DNA of 64,000 bases, from the NCBI RefSeq assembly GCF_025567525.1, contig NZ_JAOQJY010000002.1, forward strand, positions 124,001 through 188,000. The letters run 5' to 3'. Numbering within the stretch: position 1 is the stretch's first letter; the number at the start of each line of letters is the position of its first letter. A model generated the notes under the pieces. It was not told where the DNA came from. It made no database searches and was given only the letters and a program-made list of their open reading frames with translations. Positions 1 to 8,833 of the stretch are shown here, piece after piece. Position numbers and translations under genes: made by a program. The stretch comes from Gallintestinimicrobium propionicum. GTDB lineage: Bacteria; Bacillota; Clostridia; Lachnospirales; Lachnospiraceae.

Positions 1-629
1 TGCAGAAAAAATGCGTGATTCTGAAAAATTCCCTGAATCCGGCATTTGTTCGGCCACGGTATGAGGACGACCGCCCTCAGGATATTGTTGCAGTCGGACG
101 GATGGACGAAAATAAAAACCAGAGAATGGCAATCCGGGCATTTTGTAAAATTGCAGAGCGATTCCCGGACGCGCGCCTGATTCTGTACGGAGACGGACCG
201 CTGCGCAGAGAGCTGACAGAAGAGGTCAGAAGCCTTGACATGTCAGAGCGGATTTTGCTGCCGGGCAGAATCACGGATGTCCCGGAAAAACTGGAAAAGG
301 CTTATGCGTTTGTGCTGACCTCCTTTACGGAGGGAATGCCCAACACCCTGATCGAAGCGATGTCGCTGGGCACAGCCTGTATTTCGACGGACTGCCCCTG
401 CGGCGGTCCAAAGGATCTGATCCGTGATGGAGAAAACGGATTTTTAGTACCCGTGGACGATTCGGATGCGCTGGCAGACAGACTGACAAGACTTTTGGAA
501 AATCCTGATCTGATGCAGCAAATGGGAAAAAATGCAGCGAAGCTTCAGGCAGAATACCTTCCGGAAAAGGTCAACCAGGAGTGGGCAGACTACTTTCAGA
601 AAGTCGCCGGAAAAAAGAAACTGGTATAA
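1..629 (+). CDS. Family 4 glycosyltransferase, C-terminal part (5' end outside window)
   Basis: The reading frame is open from the first bases, so the start codon lies left of the window and only about 209 residues of the nucleotide-binding half of a GT-B fold enzyme are seen. Visible are the domain entry VAVGRMDENKNQ, the YGDGPLR strand and the donor-site signature EGMPNTLIEAMSLG with both conserved glutamates, followed by STDCPCGGP. It should transfer a sugar from a nucleotide donor to a lipid-linked acceptor at the inner membrane face. The GT4 at 38276-39334 ends in a very similar way (STDCPIGGSK), so the two may be paralogues. Sugar specificity cannot be read. An internal GTG at 15 is not a real start. 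Confidence 0.88.
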   Translation, partial: QKKCVILKNSLNPAFVRPRYEDDRPQDIVAVGRMDENKNQRMAIRAFCKIAERFPDARLILYGDGPLRRELTEEVRSLDMSERILLPGRITDVPEKLEKAYAFVLTSFTEGMPNTLIEAMSLGTACISTDCPCGGPKDLIRDGENGFLVPVDDSDALADRLTRLLENPDLMQQMGKNAAKLQAEYLPEKVNQEWADYFQKVAGKKKLV

Positions 630-654
630 TACATGGGGACATGCTATAATGTAA

Positions 655-801
655 TGAGCACAAAAGAAAAACAAGCGACGCCGAAGGCGGCATTTGTTTT
701 TCTCGTGCCATTAGCGAACGAGCAGCCTGCGAAGCAGGCGGGGAAGCGCGCCAGCGCGGGCTCGAGAGTGAACGAGAGTACGAAAGAAAAACAAGCGACG
801 C
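655..801 (+). repeat. Structured intergenic repeat with 19-bp direct repeats
   Basis: A 19-base word, AAAGAAAAACAAGCGACGC, occurs exactly at 663-681 and 783-801. Between the copies is a compact fold: a GCAC...GTGC-closed hairpin, then CGAGC/GCTCG enclosing two small hairpins, GCCTGC-GAA-GCAGGC and CGCG-CCAG-CGCG. No credible protein is encoded; a short open frame at 633-815 is just the repeat read through. It separates the GT4 gene from the acyl carrier protein gene. Confidence 0.6.
662..699 (+). terminator. Hairpin with A-tract and T-tract, possible terminator of the GT4 gene
   Basis: GAAAAACAA and TTGTTTTTC flank a tight CGCC-GAA-GGCG stem about 35 bases after the GT4 stop. The T-rich 3' side suits intrinsic termination, and the symmetry would let it work both ways. 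It is also the first part of the repeat at 655-801, so it may be there because the repeat inserted. Confidence 0.45.
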
Positions 802-836
802 AGAAAGGAATCTGATCAGACAGATAGGGTTTATAA

Positions 837-1076
837 ATGAGCAGAGAAGAAGTTTTTGAACGTTTAAACGAAGTATTCCGGGATGTATTTGACGAGGAAG
901 ACATTACGGTTGACGAAGGCACGACTGCAGAGGATATCGACGGCTGGGACTCCCTGGAGCATATCAACCTGATGGCGGCTGTAGAGAGCGAGTTTGGCAT
1001 CAAGTTTTCCATGGGACAGATCGTAACGATGAAAAATGTAGGCGAAATGGCAGATATCATTCTGCAGAAGGTCTGA
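837..1076 (+). CDS. Acyl carrier protein (79 aa)
   Basis: Small acidic protein of normal ACP length. The phosphopantetheine attachment motif is GWDSLEHINL, with Ser39 as the attachment residue, followed by the usual helix (VESEFGIKF) and a C-terminal NVGEMADII helix. It should carry an activated acyl group as a thioester in the cytoplasm. It lies 19 bases before an MBOAT acyltransferase and an SGNH-like protein, and an FkbH-like protein that could load glyceryl onto such a carrier is at 61522. A dedicated role in decorating the polysaccharide is therefore more likely than fatty acid synthesis, though this is inferred. The ribosome site (TAGGG) is weak. Confidence 0.92.
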   Translation: MSREEVFERLNEVFRDVFDEEDITVDEGTTAEDIDGWDSLEHINLMAAVESEFGIKFSMGQIVTMKNVGEMADIILQKV

Positions 1077-1095
1077 AACCGGGAGCTGGTGAAGG

Positions 1096-2583
1096 ATGAG
1101 TATTACTTCCTTTTACTTCCTGTGTCTGTTTGCACTTGCACTGCTGTTGTATTATCTGGTTCCGAAAAAGGTGCAGTGGCCGCTTTTGCTGCTTCTGAGC
1201 ATCGGATACTTTTTGACATCGGCAGAGGTGCGTGACAGCCATGCGTGGTATTTGATTCTGTACCCGATGGCAGCTGTAGGAGCTGTCTGGGGCGCAGCTA
1301 TTTTGATAGACAGGACAAAAGAGCAGAAGAAAAAACTGGCTGCTCTTATTTGTGCTGTCCTTTTTTGTGTCGGTCTGTTGTGCACGCTGAAATTCTTCCA
1401 TCTGGGGCTGCTGGCGCCCATGGGAATTTCGTTCTACACGCTGACCCTTCTGGGATATCTGTTCGATGTCTATTATGAAATCGGACCGGTACAGCGCAAC
1501 TATGGAAAGCTGCTGCTGTTTTGCTGCTACTTCCCGACGATGATTTCCGGCCCGATCATGAAATACAGCGACATGGAAAAACAGATGTATACCGGACACA
1601 AGCTGGATTACCGGAATGTGACGTTCGGCATGCAGCGGATGATCCTGGGATTTTTCAAAAAACTGGTCATTTCCGAGCGGACGGCGATCCTGGCAAATGA
1701 AATTTTTAACAACTATGAAAAGTACAGCGGCGTTTCGATCTGGGTGGGTGCGGCAGCCTTTACGATGCAGCTTTACACCGATTTCGATGGTTGTATGGAT
1801 ATTGTGCTGGGTATCTCCGAGTGCTTCGGTATCCGGCTGCCGGAAAACTTTTCTGCGCCGTTTTTATCGAGAAGCATCGAGGAATACTGGAGAAGATGGC
1901 ATATCAGCCTGGGCGACTGGCTGAAAAACTATCTGTTTTATCCGCTGCTTCGGACGAAGTTTTTCATGAATCTTCCCAAGAAGCTGAAAGGAAAACTCGG
2001 CAAAAAAGGCGCGAAGCAGGCGACGACGTTTCTCGCCATGCTGATTTTGTGGTTTACCATCGGATACTGGCACGGCGGCGCGTGGACGTTTATCATCGGC
2101 TGCGGTCTGCTGCACTGGTTTTATATCGTTTCCGGCAAGCTGATGGAGCCGCTGTTTGTAAAGTGGAGAGCCTTTTTTCATATCGAAAAGGATAAGAAAG
2201 GATTTATCCTGTTTCAGCGCGTGCGCACCTTTTTCCTTGTCATGATCGGACTTGTCTTTTTCAGAAGCGCGACGGTTCCGGATGCCCTTCGGGTGCTTGG
2301 ACGGGGCGTATCGGGGGTTGGACTGCAGCTGTTTAGAGACGGCGTGTTGTCGGGCCTGGGACTGGATTGGACAGAGCTGATGATTCTGGCGGTTTCGATT
2401 CTGTTCTCTGCATGGGTTACGATCCATAACCAGAAAGAGGATATGCGCGTTACCCTGGAGAAAAAGCCGATCTGGCTGCGCTGGATCGCACTGTATGCGC
2501 TGCTGTTTTATGTGATTTTGCTGGGAAAATACGGACCGGGTTACAGCGCGTCCGAATTTATTTATCAGAATTTCAAGGTGTGA
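1096..2583 (+). CDS. MBOAT family membrane O-acyltransferase (DltB/AlgI-like)
   Basis: Polytopic protein of 495 residues with the MBOAT core: SIEEYWRRWHISLGDWL in the middle and WHGGAWTF containing the invariant histidine (about His326). The N-terminus has several hydrophobic helices and a basic EQKKKL loop. Relatives (DltB, AlgI, PatA) pass an acyl group from a cytoplasmic thioester donor across the membrane to a glycan or teichoic acid, with an SGNH-fold partner. Both expected neighbours are present: an ACP immediately upstream and an SGNH-like protein downstream. ATG at 1096 follows GGAGCTGGTGAAGG. The acyl group and acceptor are unknown. Confidence 0.9.
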   Translation: MSITSFYFLCLFALALLLYYLVPKKVQWPLLLLLSIGYFLTSAEVRDSHAWYLILYPMAAVGAVWGAAILIDRTKEQKKKLAALICAVLFCVGLLCTLKFFHLGLLAPMGISFYTLTLLGYLFDVYYEIGPVQRNYGKLLLFCCYFPTMISGPIMKYSDMEKQMYTGHKLDYRNVTFGMQRMILGFFKKLVISERTAILANEIFNNYEKYSGVSIWVGAAAFTMQLYTDFDGCMDIVLGISECFGIRLPENFSAPFLSRSIEEYWRRWHISLGDWLKNYLFYPLLRTKFFMNLPKKLKGKLGKKGAKQATTFLAMLILWFTIGYWHGGAWTFIIGCGLLHWFYIVSGKLMEPLFVKWRAFFHIEKDKKGFILFQRVRTFFLVMIGLVFFRSATVPDALRVLGRGVSGVGLQLFRDGVLSGLGLDWTELMILAVSILFSAWVTIHNQKEDMRVTLEKKPIWLRWIALYALLFYVILLGKYGPGYSASEFIYQNFKV

Positions 2584-2592
2584 TACGACTGA

Positions 2593-2646
2593 CCGGACCG
2601 TCAGACGTGTCCGGCGGGACTGCATACGCAGCGCAGGCTCGTATGC
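2593..2646 (+). other. Two small hairpins before the SGNH-like gene
   Basis: CCGGAC (2593-2598) pairs with GTCCGG (2609-2614), and GCATACG (2622-2628) pairs with CGTATGC (2640-2646). They fill the short gap between the MBOAT and SGNH-like genes and end just before the ribosome site. There is no T-tract, so a role in mRNA processing or translation is as likely as termination. Confidence 0.35.
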
Positions 2647-2661
2647 AAAGTGGAGATTACA

Positions 2662-3735
2662 ATGACAAAAAAACAGGCACTGAAAGCGGTTGTTTTTCTG
2701 GCCGTTTTCCTTTGGCTTCTGGTGACGGTGACCTACATCATCCGGACAAACGGGGATGTAAAGGACCGTTTTACCGGATTTTATGCGGAAAAAGAAAATA
2801 CGATTGATGCGATCCTGGTGGGCTCGAGCCCGGTGTATCCTTATTACAGCGCGCCTGCGCTCTACGGGAAAAGCGGCATTGCAGCGTATCCGCTCTCGAC
2901 AAATAACCAGCGCCCCAAAGCGATCAAATATTTGCTCAAAGAGGCGCAAAAAACCCAGGATCCGTCGCTGTTTATCATTGAGATGCGGATGTTTTCCATG
3001 CCGGACGAGGAATGGGAGGATACGATGATATTCACGCGCGGGGTGACAGATAACCTGAAATATTCAAAAAACCGTGTGGATGCAATCAATACGCTCGTCA
3101 GCGACAGGAGCGAACGCTACACCTACTATTTTGATATTTTCAAATATCATTCCAACTGGAAAACGTTTTTTTTGCCGGATCAGCTGGCGTGCTGGCGCTA
3201 TGAAAAGAAAAATCTGTTAAAGGGTCTGGAAATCAAAACGGGAGTGGGCCCGGTGGACTGGACGGATTATTCTGATGTGACAGAAAAAATGGAGCCTGCC
3301 AAAGAGCAGTTAGTGGTTTTGGATGATCTGCTTTCCTATATCGATTCGACCGGCAAGGACGCGCTGTTTATCCTGTCGCCGTATGGGATGGAAAAAGAGG
3401 CGCGGATGAAGTTCAACGACCTGACAGAACGGATTGAAGCCGCTGGCTATCCGGTATTGGATTTCAATCAGCATATTGATGAGATTGGGCTGGATTTTTC
3501 GACGGATTTTTATGATTACGGCGGACATGTAAACGCCCTCGGCGAAGGAAAGTGCACGGAGTTTTTGCGACAGTATCTGGACAGTCATTACGAGCTGCCG
3601 GACAGACGCAGCGTGCAGGGATACGAAAGCTGGGACAGCGCCTGGAAGCTGTATCAGCAGAAGCAGAGCGAGGCAGAGGCAAGCTGCCGAAAGGATATCG
3701 AAGAAGAAAACTGGGCACCGGAGGTCGCAGACTGA
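2662..3735 (+). CDS. SGNH-hydrolase-like protein, MBOAT partner (DltD/AlgX-like)
   Basis: 357 residues: one N-terminal signal anchor (about 5-28), then an extracytoplasmic domain. The block VGSSPVY (Ser55-Ser56) sits where SGNH enzymes carry the nucleophile serine, and DYGGHVNALGEGK (Asp285, His289) fits the C-terminal Asp-His block. Such proteins finish acyl transfer begun by an adjacent MBOAT, as in AlgI/AlgX or DltB/DltD. The closest family is uncertain; call it SGNH-like by motif and position. ATG 2662 is chosen over an in-frame GTG at 2650 because GTGGAG lies at the right distance before it. Confidence 0.72.
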   Translation: MTKKQALKAVVFLAVFLWLLVTVTYIIRTNGDVKDRFTGFYAEKENTIDAILVGSSPVYPYYSAPALYGKSGIAAYPLSTNNQRPKAIKYLLKEAQKTQDPSLFIIEMRMFSMPDEEWEDTMIFTRGVTDNLKYSKNRVDAINTLVSDRSERYTYYFDIFKYHSNWKTFFLPDQLACWRYEKKNLLKGLEIKTGVGPVDWTDYSDVTEKMEPAKEQLVVLDDLLSYIDSTGKDALFILSPYGMEKEARMKFNDLTERIEAAGYPVLDFNQHIDEIGLDFSTDFYDYGGHVNALGEGKCTEFLRQYLDSHYELPDRRSVQGYESWDSAWKLYQQKQSEAEASCRKDIEEENWAPEVAD

Positions 3736-3754
3736 AAGAAAGGAGGCTGTCCCG

Positions 3755-5638
3755 ATGTGCGGAATTGCAGGATTTTGCAACCGTCAGAAAACCTGGCGGG
3801 AGGATATGGAACGGATGAAAGAGCAGCTGATAAGCCGCGGACCTGATGCAGAGGGCAGCTGGTGTAACGACAGTCAGGACGTGACGTTGGGACATCGGAG
3901 ACTTTCCATTCTGGATCTGTCGCCGGGCGGTGCACAGCCCATGGTTTCCCATAGCGGACGGTTTGTGATTTCCTACAATGGCGAAATCTATAACTGCCGG
4001 GAGGTAGAAAAAAAGCTGCGCAGGGAAGGACTTTTGGGAGCGCTGCATGGAAGCTCGGATACGGAGATTTTACTCGAAGCTCTGGAAGCCTATGGCGTAA
4101 AAGAGGGGATCTGTCTGTGCAAGGGTATGTTTGCCATCGCACTTTATGACAGGAAAGAAGAACAGCTCTGGCTGTTGCGGGACAGAGTTGGGGAAAAACC
4201 GCTGTATTATGGGCTGGTGAACGGGAGCTTTGTGTTTGCCTCCGAGCTGACGGCCATCGCAGCGCTGCCTGATTTCTGCGGGAAAATAAATAAAGACGTG
4301 CTGGATTTGTATTTGATCCACGGATATATTCCGGCACCGTATTCGATTTATGAGGGTATTTATAAGCTAGAGCCGGGAAAAATCCTGCGTCTGGAAAAGC
4401 CCTATCGGGACTGGAGGATCGAAACCTACTGGTCAATGGCAGAAACTGCAAAAAAAGGACAGGAGCAGCCCTTTACCGGAAGCAGGCAGGAAGCATCGGA
4501 AGAGCTGGAACGGCTTTTAACGGAGAGCATCCGCGGTCAGATGATGGCAGACGTGCCGCTGGGAGCATTTTTGTCAGCAGGAATCGACAGCTCTACTGTC
4601 GTTTCCCTGATGCAGTCGATTTCTGACCGGAAGGTTAAAACCTTCACAATTGGGATGGAGGATGCCGCCTACAATGAAGCGGAGGCTGCTGCTGCCATCG
4701 CTGCGCATCTGGGGACAGAGCATACGCAGCTGACTATTACGGAGCAGGATGCAAAAGCAGTTCTGCCCAAATTGAGCCACATGTTTGGGGAACCCTTTGC
4801 AGATTCCTCCCAGATCCCGACCTATCTGGTCAGCAAGCTGACGCGGGAGCATGTGACGGTTTCCTTGAGCGGCGATGGCGGGGATGAGCTGTTTTGCGGA
4901 TACGGAACCTATCAGTCGATCACGAACGCGTGGAATAAAATCCGGAAAATTCCGCAGCCTGTGCGCAGTGCGGCAGGATATTTTCTGACGGACGGACCAT
5001 TTTCCAAAAAGGAAACGAACCAGATCCGGGGCATGTTATTATCGGCGCATAATGCAGAAGAGCTGTATGCGCGCTCTGATCTTTCCGAGCCGTTTCTTGG
5101 AAAGATTGCAAAAGAAAGAGGAAGCGCGAGGAGCATTTTTGAAACCTACGAAAGCGGATACCTGGCGGATGTGCAGCACAATCTGATGCTGATGGATCTG
5201 CTGATGTACCATCCGGATGATATTCTGGTAAAGGTGGATCGGACGGCAATGGCAGTCTCACTGGAAAGCCGTGTGCCGATGCTGGACAAGGACGTTGTGG
5301 AGTTTGCATGGAGTTTGCCGGTGTGGATGAAATGGGAAAACGGCAGAGGCAAGCTTGTATTGCGGGACGTTTTGTACCGCCATGTGCCCAGGGAGCTGAT
5401 GGAACGTCCGAAAAAGGGGTTTTCGATCCCGATCCAGAAATGGTTAAAGGAGCCGGAGCTCTACGCCTGGGCAGAGAGTCTGTTAAAGGAGGATAAAATC
5501 CGTCGGGAAGGTTATTTTGACCCGGAAATGGTGACGCGGCTGTGGAAGGATTTTACACAGCGTGGAATCTGGCGTAAGCAGATCTGGCACATTCTGCGGT
5601 TTGAGGACTGGCTGGAGCAGGAATATAGGAAACCGTAA
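3755..5638 (+). CDS. asnB: Glutamine-hydrolysing asparagine synthase-like amidotransferase
   Basis: Full-length class II amidotransferase (627 aa). Cys2 of MCGIAGF is the N-terminal nucleophile of the glutaminase domain (about 1-210), with the RGPDAEG and SYNGEIYN blocks. The synthetase domain has the ATP pyrophosphatase loop LSAGIDSS (about 272-280) and LSGDGGDELFCGY (about 371). The family amidates aspartate; homologues in O-antigen and capsule loci are thought to amidate sugar carboxylates. Since ugd and a uronate epimerase are in this window, uronamide formation is a reasonable hypothesis, but plain asparagine synthesis is not excluded. RBS AAAGGAGG precedes ATG 3755. Confidence 0.93.
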   Translation: MCGIAGFCNRQKTWREDMERMKEQLISRGPDAEGSWCNDSQDVTLGHRRLSILDLSPGGAQPMVSHSGRFVISYNGEIYNCREVEKKLRREGLLGALHGSSDTEILLEALEAYGVKEGICLCKGMFAIALYDRKEEQLWLLRDRVGEKPLYYGLVNGSFVFASELTAIAALPDFCGKINKDVLDLYLIHGYIPAPYSIYEGIYKLEPGKILRLEKPYRDWRIETYWSMAETAKKGQEQPFTGSRQEASEELERLLTESIRGQMMADVPLGAFLSAGIDSSTVVSLMQSISDRKVKTFTIGMEDAAYNEAEAAAAIAAHLGTEHTQLTITEQDAKAVLPKLSHMFGEPFADSSQIPTYLVSKLTREHVTVSLSGDGGDELFCGYGTYQSITNAWNKIRKIPQPVRSAAGYFLTDGPFSKKETNQIRGMLLSAHNAEELYARSDLSEPFLGKIAKERGSARSIFETYESGYLADVQHNLMLMDLLMYHPDDILVKVDRTAMAVSLESRVPMLDKDVVEFAWSLPVWMKWENGRGKLVLRDVLYRHVPRELMERPKKGFSIPIQKWLKEPELYAWAESLLKEDKIRREGYFDPEMVTRLWKDFTQRGIWRKQIWHILRFEDWLEQEYRKP

Positions 5639-5740
5639 GGCAGGGAACTGAGAAACAGCGCTGCTGCGATTAAAAGGGACAGCAACCGTCGGAGCAGAGA
5701 CATTTTTGGAGCAAGGAGAAGGAAGGAGGAACAAGAACCC

Positions 5741-6817
5741 ATGCGCAAATTGGAACAGTATCAGCCGGAAAAGCAAAAGAAAGGCGAGCAGACCGGGCTG
5801 ATTTCGGTCATTGTGACGGTTTACAATATCCGGGAATATCTGCCCAAAGCGGTGGATTCGATTCTTTCTTCGACCTATCAAAATCTCGAAGTCCTTTTGA
5901 TAGATGACGGTTCAACGGATGGAAGTGAACGCATCTGCGATGAATATGCAAAAAAGGATGGGCGGGTGCGGGTTGTCCATCAAAGAAATGGTGGAGCCTA
6001 CAGCGCGCGCAACACCGGACTTTTGGAGGCAAAAGGCGATTACCTGACCTTTGTGGACGGCGACGACTGGATTGAGCCGCAGATGTATGAGACACTGCTG
6101 GCGGCGATGATGGAGCAGGACGCCGATCTTGCGGTCTGCCGGTATCGGAAAATTTACGAAAACCGAAGGGTGGATTTGTCCTCGCCGATGGCAGCGGTGT
6201 TTGAAGGGCAGGAGCTTTTGGAAAAATATCTGGAAGAGGACGAAGCGTGGCTGATTCAGACGGCGGTCTGGAACAAGCTTTGGAAACGTTCGTTGAGCGA
6301 CGGACTGAGATTCCCCAAAAGCCTGTATGAGGATATGTATTTTACCATCCGACTGTTGGCAAAATCGAAGCGCAGCGTGTATCTGGACTGGGCAATGTAC
6401 AATTATGTGTGCAGTCGGACGACGAGCACCACGAATATCGGCCTGAACGAGAAGACCTTCAATGATCTGATTCCGAATTTTTATGAGCGCAGTGCGTTTT
6501 TACGGGAGATCGGTAGGGAGGATCTGGCACTTTTGCAGGATTATTTTTTATATAAAAGACTGCTGTTATTCTATACGGCGGTCTGCAGAAGCCAGGATCC
6601 AAAGAAAAAAGAACATAAGGCATTTTTGCAGCAGAAAATAGAAGCAGGAAAAGACTGCTATGCAGCAGTCTATGGGATTCCCCAGGCGAGCAGTCAGGAA
6701 TACCGGAAAATGAAGCTGTTTTTGAAGTCACCGATATTGTACCGGGCAGCGATGAGACTGAATGATTCTTTCCTGATTCCGATCAAGGTTGCGATGGCGA
6801 ATCGGAGACAGAGGTAG
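5741..6817 (+). CDS. Family 2 glycosyltransferase
   Basis: GT-A fold enzyme of 358 aa. After a charged N-terminus come SVIVTVYN, LLIDDGSTDGS, the acceptor-loop NGGAYSARNTG and the metal-binding VDGDDWIEP, in normal GT2 order. The C-terminal 150 residues are basic and helical. The protein resembles capsule and teichoic-acid GT2 enzymes acting at the inner membrane face on lipid-linked sugars. RBS GGAGG is 11 bases before ATG 5741. It begins a run of tightly spaced transferase genes. Specificity unknown. Confidence 0.9.
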   Translation: MRKLEQYQPEKQKKGEQTGLISVIVTVYNIREYLPKAVDSILSSTYQNLEVLLIDDGSTDGSERICDEYAKKDGRVRVVHQRNGGAYSARNTGLLEAKGDYLTFVDGDDWIEPQMYETLLAAMMEQDADLAVCRYRKIYENRRVDLSSPMAAVFEGQELLEKYLEEDEAWLIQTAVWNKLWKRSLSDGLRFPKSLYEDMYFTIRLLAKSKRSVYLDWAMYNYVCSRTTSTTNIGLNEKTFNDLIPNFYERSAFLREIGREDLALLQDYFLYKRLLLFYTAVCRSQDPKKKEHKAFLQQKIEAGKDCYAAVYGIPQASSQEYRKMKLFLKSPILYRAAMRLNDSFLIPIKVAMANRRQR

Positions 6818-6844
6818 AAAATTTTATTCAAAGGAACAGAAACT

Positions 6845-7702
6845 ATGGTAGGAGTGCAGCTTTCGGGTGGCCTGGGCAATCAGATGTTTGAGTATGCCCT
6901 GTATTTAAAATTGAAATCAATGGGAAAAGACGTCAGAATCGACGACGTAACCTGTTATGGAGCACAGGAAAAGCAGCGGGTCAATCAGCTTTCTGTATTC
7001 GGTGTTTCCTATGAGCGCATGACGAAACAGGAGTATGAGCAGATCACCGATTCCAGTATGAGTCCCCTCCATCGTGCCAGGCGGCTGCTGTGCGGCAGGA
7101 AGGATTTGTCCTACCGGGAAGCGTCGTGCAATTACGATCCGGAGATACTGCGGCGCGAGCCAGCCCTGCTGTTGGGATATTTTCAGACGGAACGGTATTT
7201 TGCCGATATCAAAGATCAGGTGCGGGAAGCATTCACATTCCGAAATCTTACTCTGACAAAAGAATCGGCAGCAATGGAGCAGCAGATGAAGGAATGTGAG
7301 TCAGTGAGTGTCCACATCCGACGGGGCGATTACCTCACACCTGCCAATCAGGCGCTGTTTGGCGGAATCTGCGATCTGGATTACTACCGTCGCGCGGTCG
7401 CAGAGATCCGAAAAAGAAAGCCGGATGTGAAATTTTTCCTGTTTTCCAATGATATGGAGTGGACGAAGGAGCATTTTTGCGGTTCGGAATTTGTCCCGGT
7501 GGAGGGAAACAGCGAGCAGGCGGGAGAGCAGGATTTGTACCTGATGAGCTGCTGTAAAAACCACATTCTGGCGAACAGCTCCTTTTCCTGGTGGGGCGCG
7601 TGGCTGGATAATGGCAAGGACAAGCTCGTGATTGCGCCGGAAAAATGGATGAACGGGCGCGACTGCTGCGATATTTATACGGATGAAATGATTCGGGTGT
7701 AA
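6845..7702 (+). CDS. Alpha-1,2-fucosyltransferase, family GT11
   Basis: 285 residues, normal GT11 length. The two diagnostic blocks are intact: GGLGNQMFEYAL at the N-terminus and HIRRGDY (His157 onward), where HxRRxD binds GDP-fucose. NSSFSWWGAWL near the C-terminus is the third conserved block. It should add fucose in alpha-1,2 linkage to a galactose-type acceptor of the repeat unit. No GDP-fucose synthesis genes are in the window. A second canonical GT11 is at 27852 and a divergent relative follows at 7788. Confidence 0.93.
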   Translation: MVGVQLSGGLGNQMFEYALYLKLKSMGKDVRIDDVTCYGAQEKQRVNQLSVFGVSYERMTKQEYEQITDSSMSPLHRARRLLCGRKDLSYREASCNYDPEILRREPALLLGYFQTERYFADIKDQVREAFTFRNLTLTKESAAMEQQMKECESVSVHIRRGDYLTPANQALFGGICDLDYYRRAVAEIRKRKPDVKFFLFSNDMEWTKEHFCGSEFVPVEGNSEQAGEQDLYLMSCCKNHILANSSFSWWGAWLDNGKDKLVIAPEKWMNGRDCCDIYTDEMIRV

Positions 7703-7787
7703 TATCCGGGATTTTTGCAGTAAATCAGCGATGATTTTGAGCGATAGGTTGTCTGATGGCATCGTTTGGAAAATAGAGAGGAATGTT

Positions 7788-8816
7788 ATGATAGGAACGC
7801 AGATCCTGCAGGGGCAGGGGCTTGGCAACCGGCTGTTTTGTTATGTGACAGCCCGCAGTATTGCGGAACAGAAAAAAACTTCATTCGGCGTACCCGGAAA
7901 GGAAATCCTGTTAAACGGTCTGACCGGAAACAATTCCGAGCCCTTTCTGGATCTCTGGATGGGAGAAGAAGCAAAACCGGAAGATTTTACACGCGTTTAT
8001 GAGGAAAAAGAAGAACGGATCTACACGGGCGCCTGCCGGCATGATCTGGAGCACGGCTGCTATGTGGCGGGAGAAGACCGGGGCGTTTTCGATGTAGAAG
8101 ACGGCACGCTCCTGATGGGAAATCTGCAGGCAGAAAGCTATTTTGCAACGAACCGGGAGCAGTTAAAGGAATGGCTGAAGGTAAAGCCGGAGTTTGATTC
8201 CTACGAATATACGAGGGATAACCTGTGCGTGCTGAACCTGCGCGGCGGGGAATATGCGTCCGAACCGGCATTGTTTTTACGGAAAAAATACTGGACGGAT
8301 GGGATGGCACAGATGAAAAAAATCCGCAGTGACATGGAATTTATGATCGTGACGGACGATGTGACGATGGCACATAAGCTTTTACCAGGTATTCCGGCAT
8401 ATCATTTTCCGGTGCACGGGGATTATGTGACAGTCAAAAACGCGCGTTACCTGATTATTTCCAACTCTTCCTTTGCCTGCTTCCCGGCGTTTACGTCGGA
8501 GACGGTGCAGAAGGTGATTGCGCCGAAATACTGGGCGCGTCACAATGTTTCGAATGGTTACTGGGCTTCGGAGCAGAATATTTATACAGGATTTGAGTAT
8601 CTTGGCAGGGACGGAAAGCTCTACGATGCGCAGGCGTGCCGGGAGGAGCTGGAAACCTACCGCGGGCAGAGCGAATTTTTTGCAAAACATCATGAAAAGC
8701 CGGACGGCATGGCGTATCGTCTGGGAGAAATCCAGGCAAAAGCAGCCTATACGGCATATTTTGGCGGGCGCGCGGTCAGAAGCCTGAAAAGACGGTTGAC
8801 CGGTCAGCAGAAGTGA
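7788..8816 (+). CDS. Divergent GT11-like glycosyltransferase
   Basis: 342 aa. The N-terminal GQGLGNRLFCYV matches the GGLGNQMFxYA block of GT11, and SNSSFACFPAF corresponds to the late NSSFSWWGA block. The donor-binding HxRRGDY is replaced by NLRGGEY (around residue 150), so the first conserved histidine and arginine are missing. It is thus a GT11-superfamily member that may use a different donor or be inactive. ATG 7788 has GAGAGG upstream; an in-frame ATG at 7731 has no ribosome site. It directly follows a canonical GT11, probably an old duplication. Confidence 0.7.
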   Translation: MIGTQILQGQGLGNRLFCYVTARSIAEQKKTSFGVPGKEILLNGLTGNNSEPFLDLWMGEEAKPEDFTRVYEEKEERIYTGACRHDLEHGCYVAGEDRGVFDVEDGTLLMGNLQAESYFATNREQLKEWLKVKPEFDSYEYTRDNLCVLNLRGGEYASEPALFLRKKYWTDGMAQMKKIRSDMEFMIVTDDVTMAHKLLPGIPAYHFPVHGDYVTVKNARYLIISNSSFACFPAFTSETVQKVIAPKYWARHNVSNGYWASEQNIYTGFEYLGRDGKLYDAQACREELETYRGQSEFFAKHHEKPDGMAYRLGEIQAKAAYTAYFGGRAVRSLKRRLTGQQK

Positions 8817-8833
8817 GAAAAGGAGAGCTTGGC

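Noticed and set aside
633..815. 60-codon open frame after the first GT4
   Set aside because: It is the structured repeat read through; both ends contain the same KEKQAT word from the 19-bp direct repeat and there is no ribosome site.
1864..2949. 361-codon minus-strand frame opposite the first MBOAT and SGNH genes
   Set aside because: It is a shadow of strongly supported plus-strand genes; basic, no domain and no start signals.
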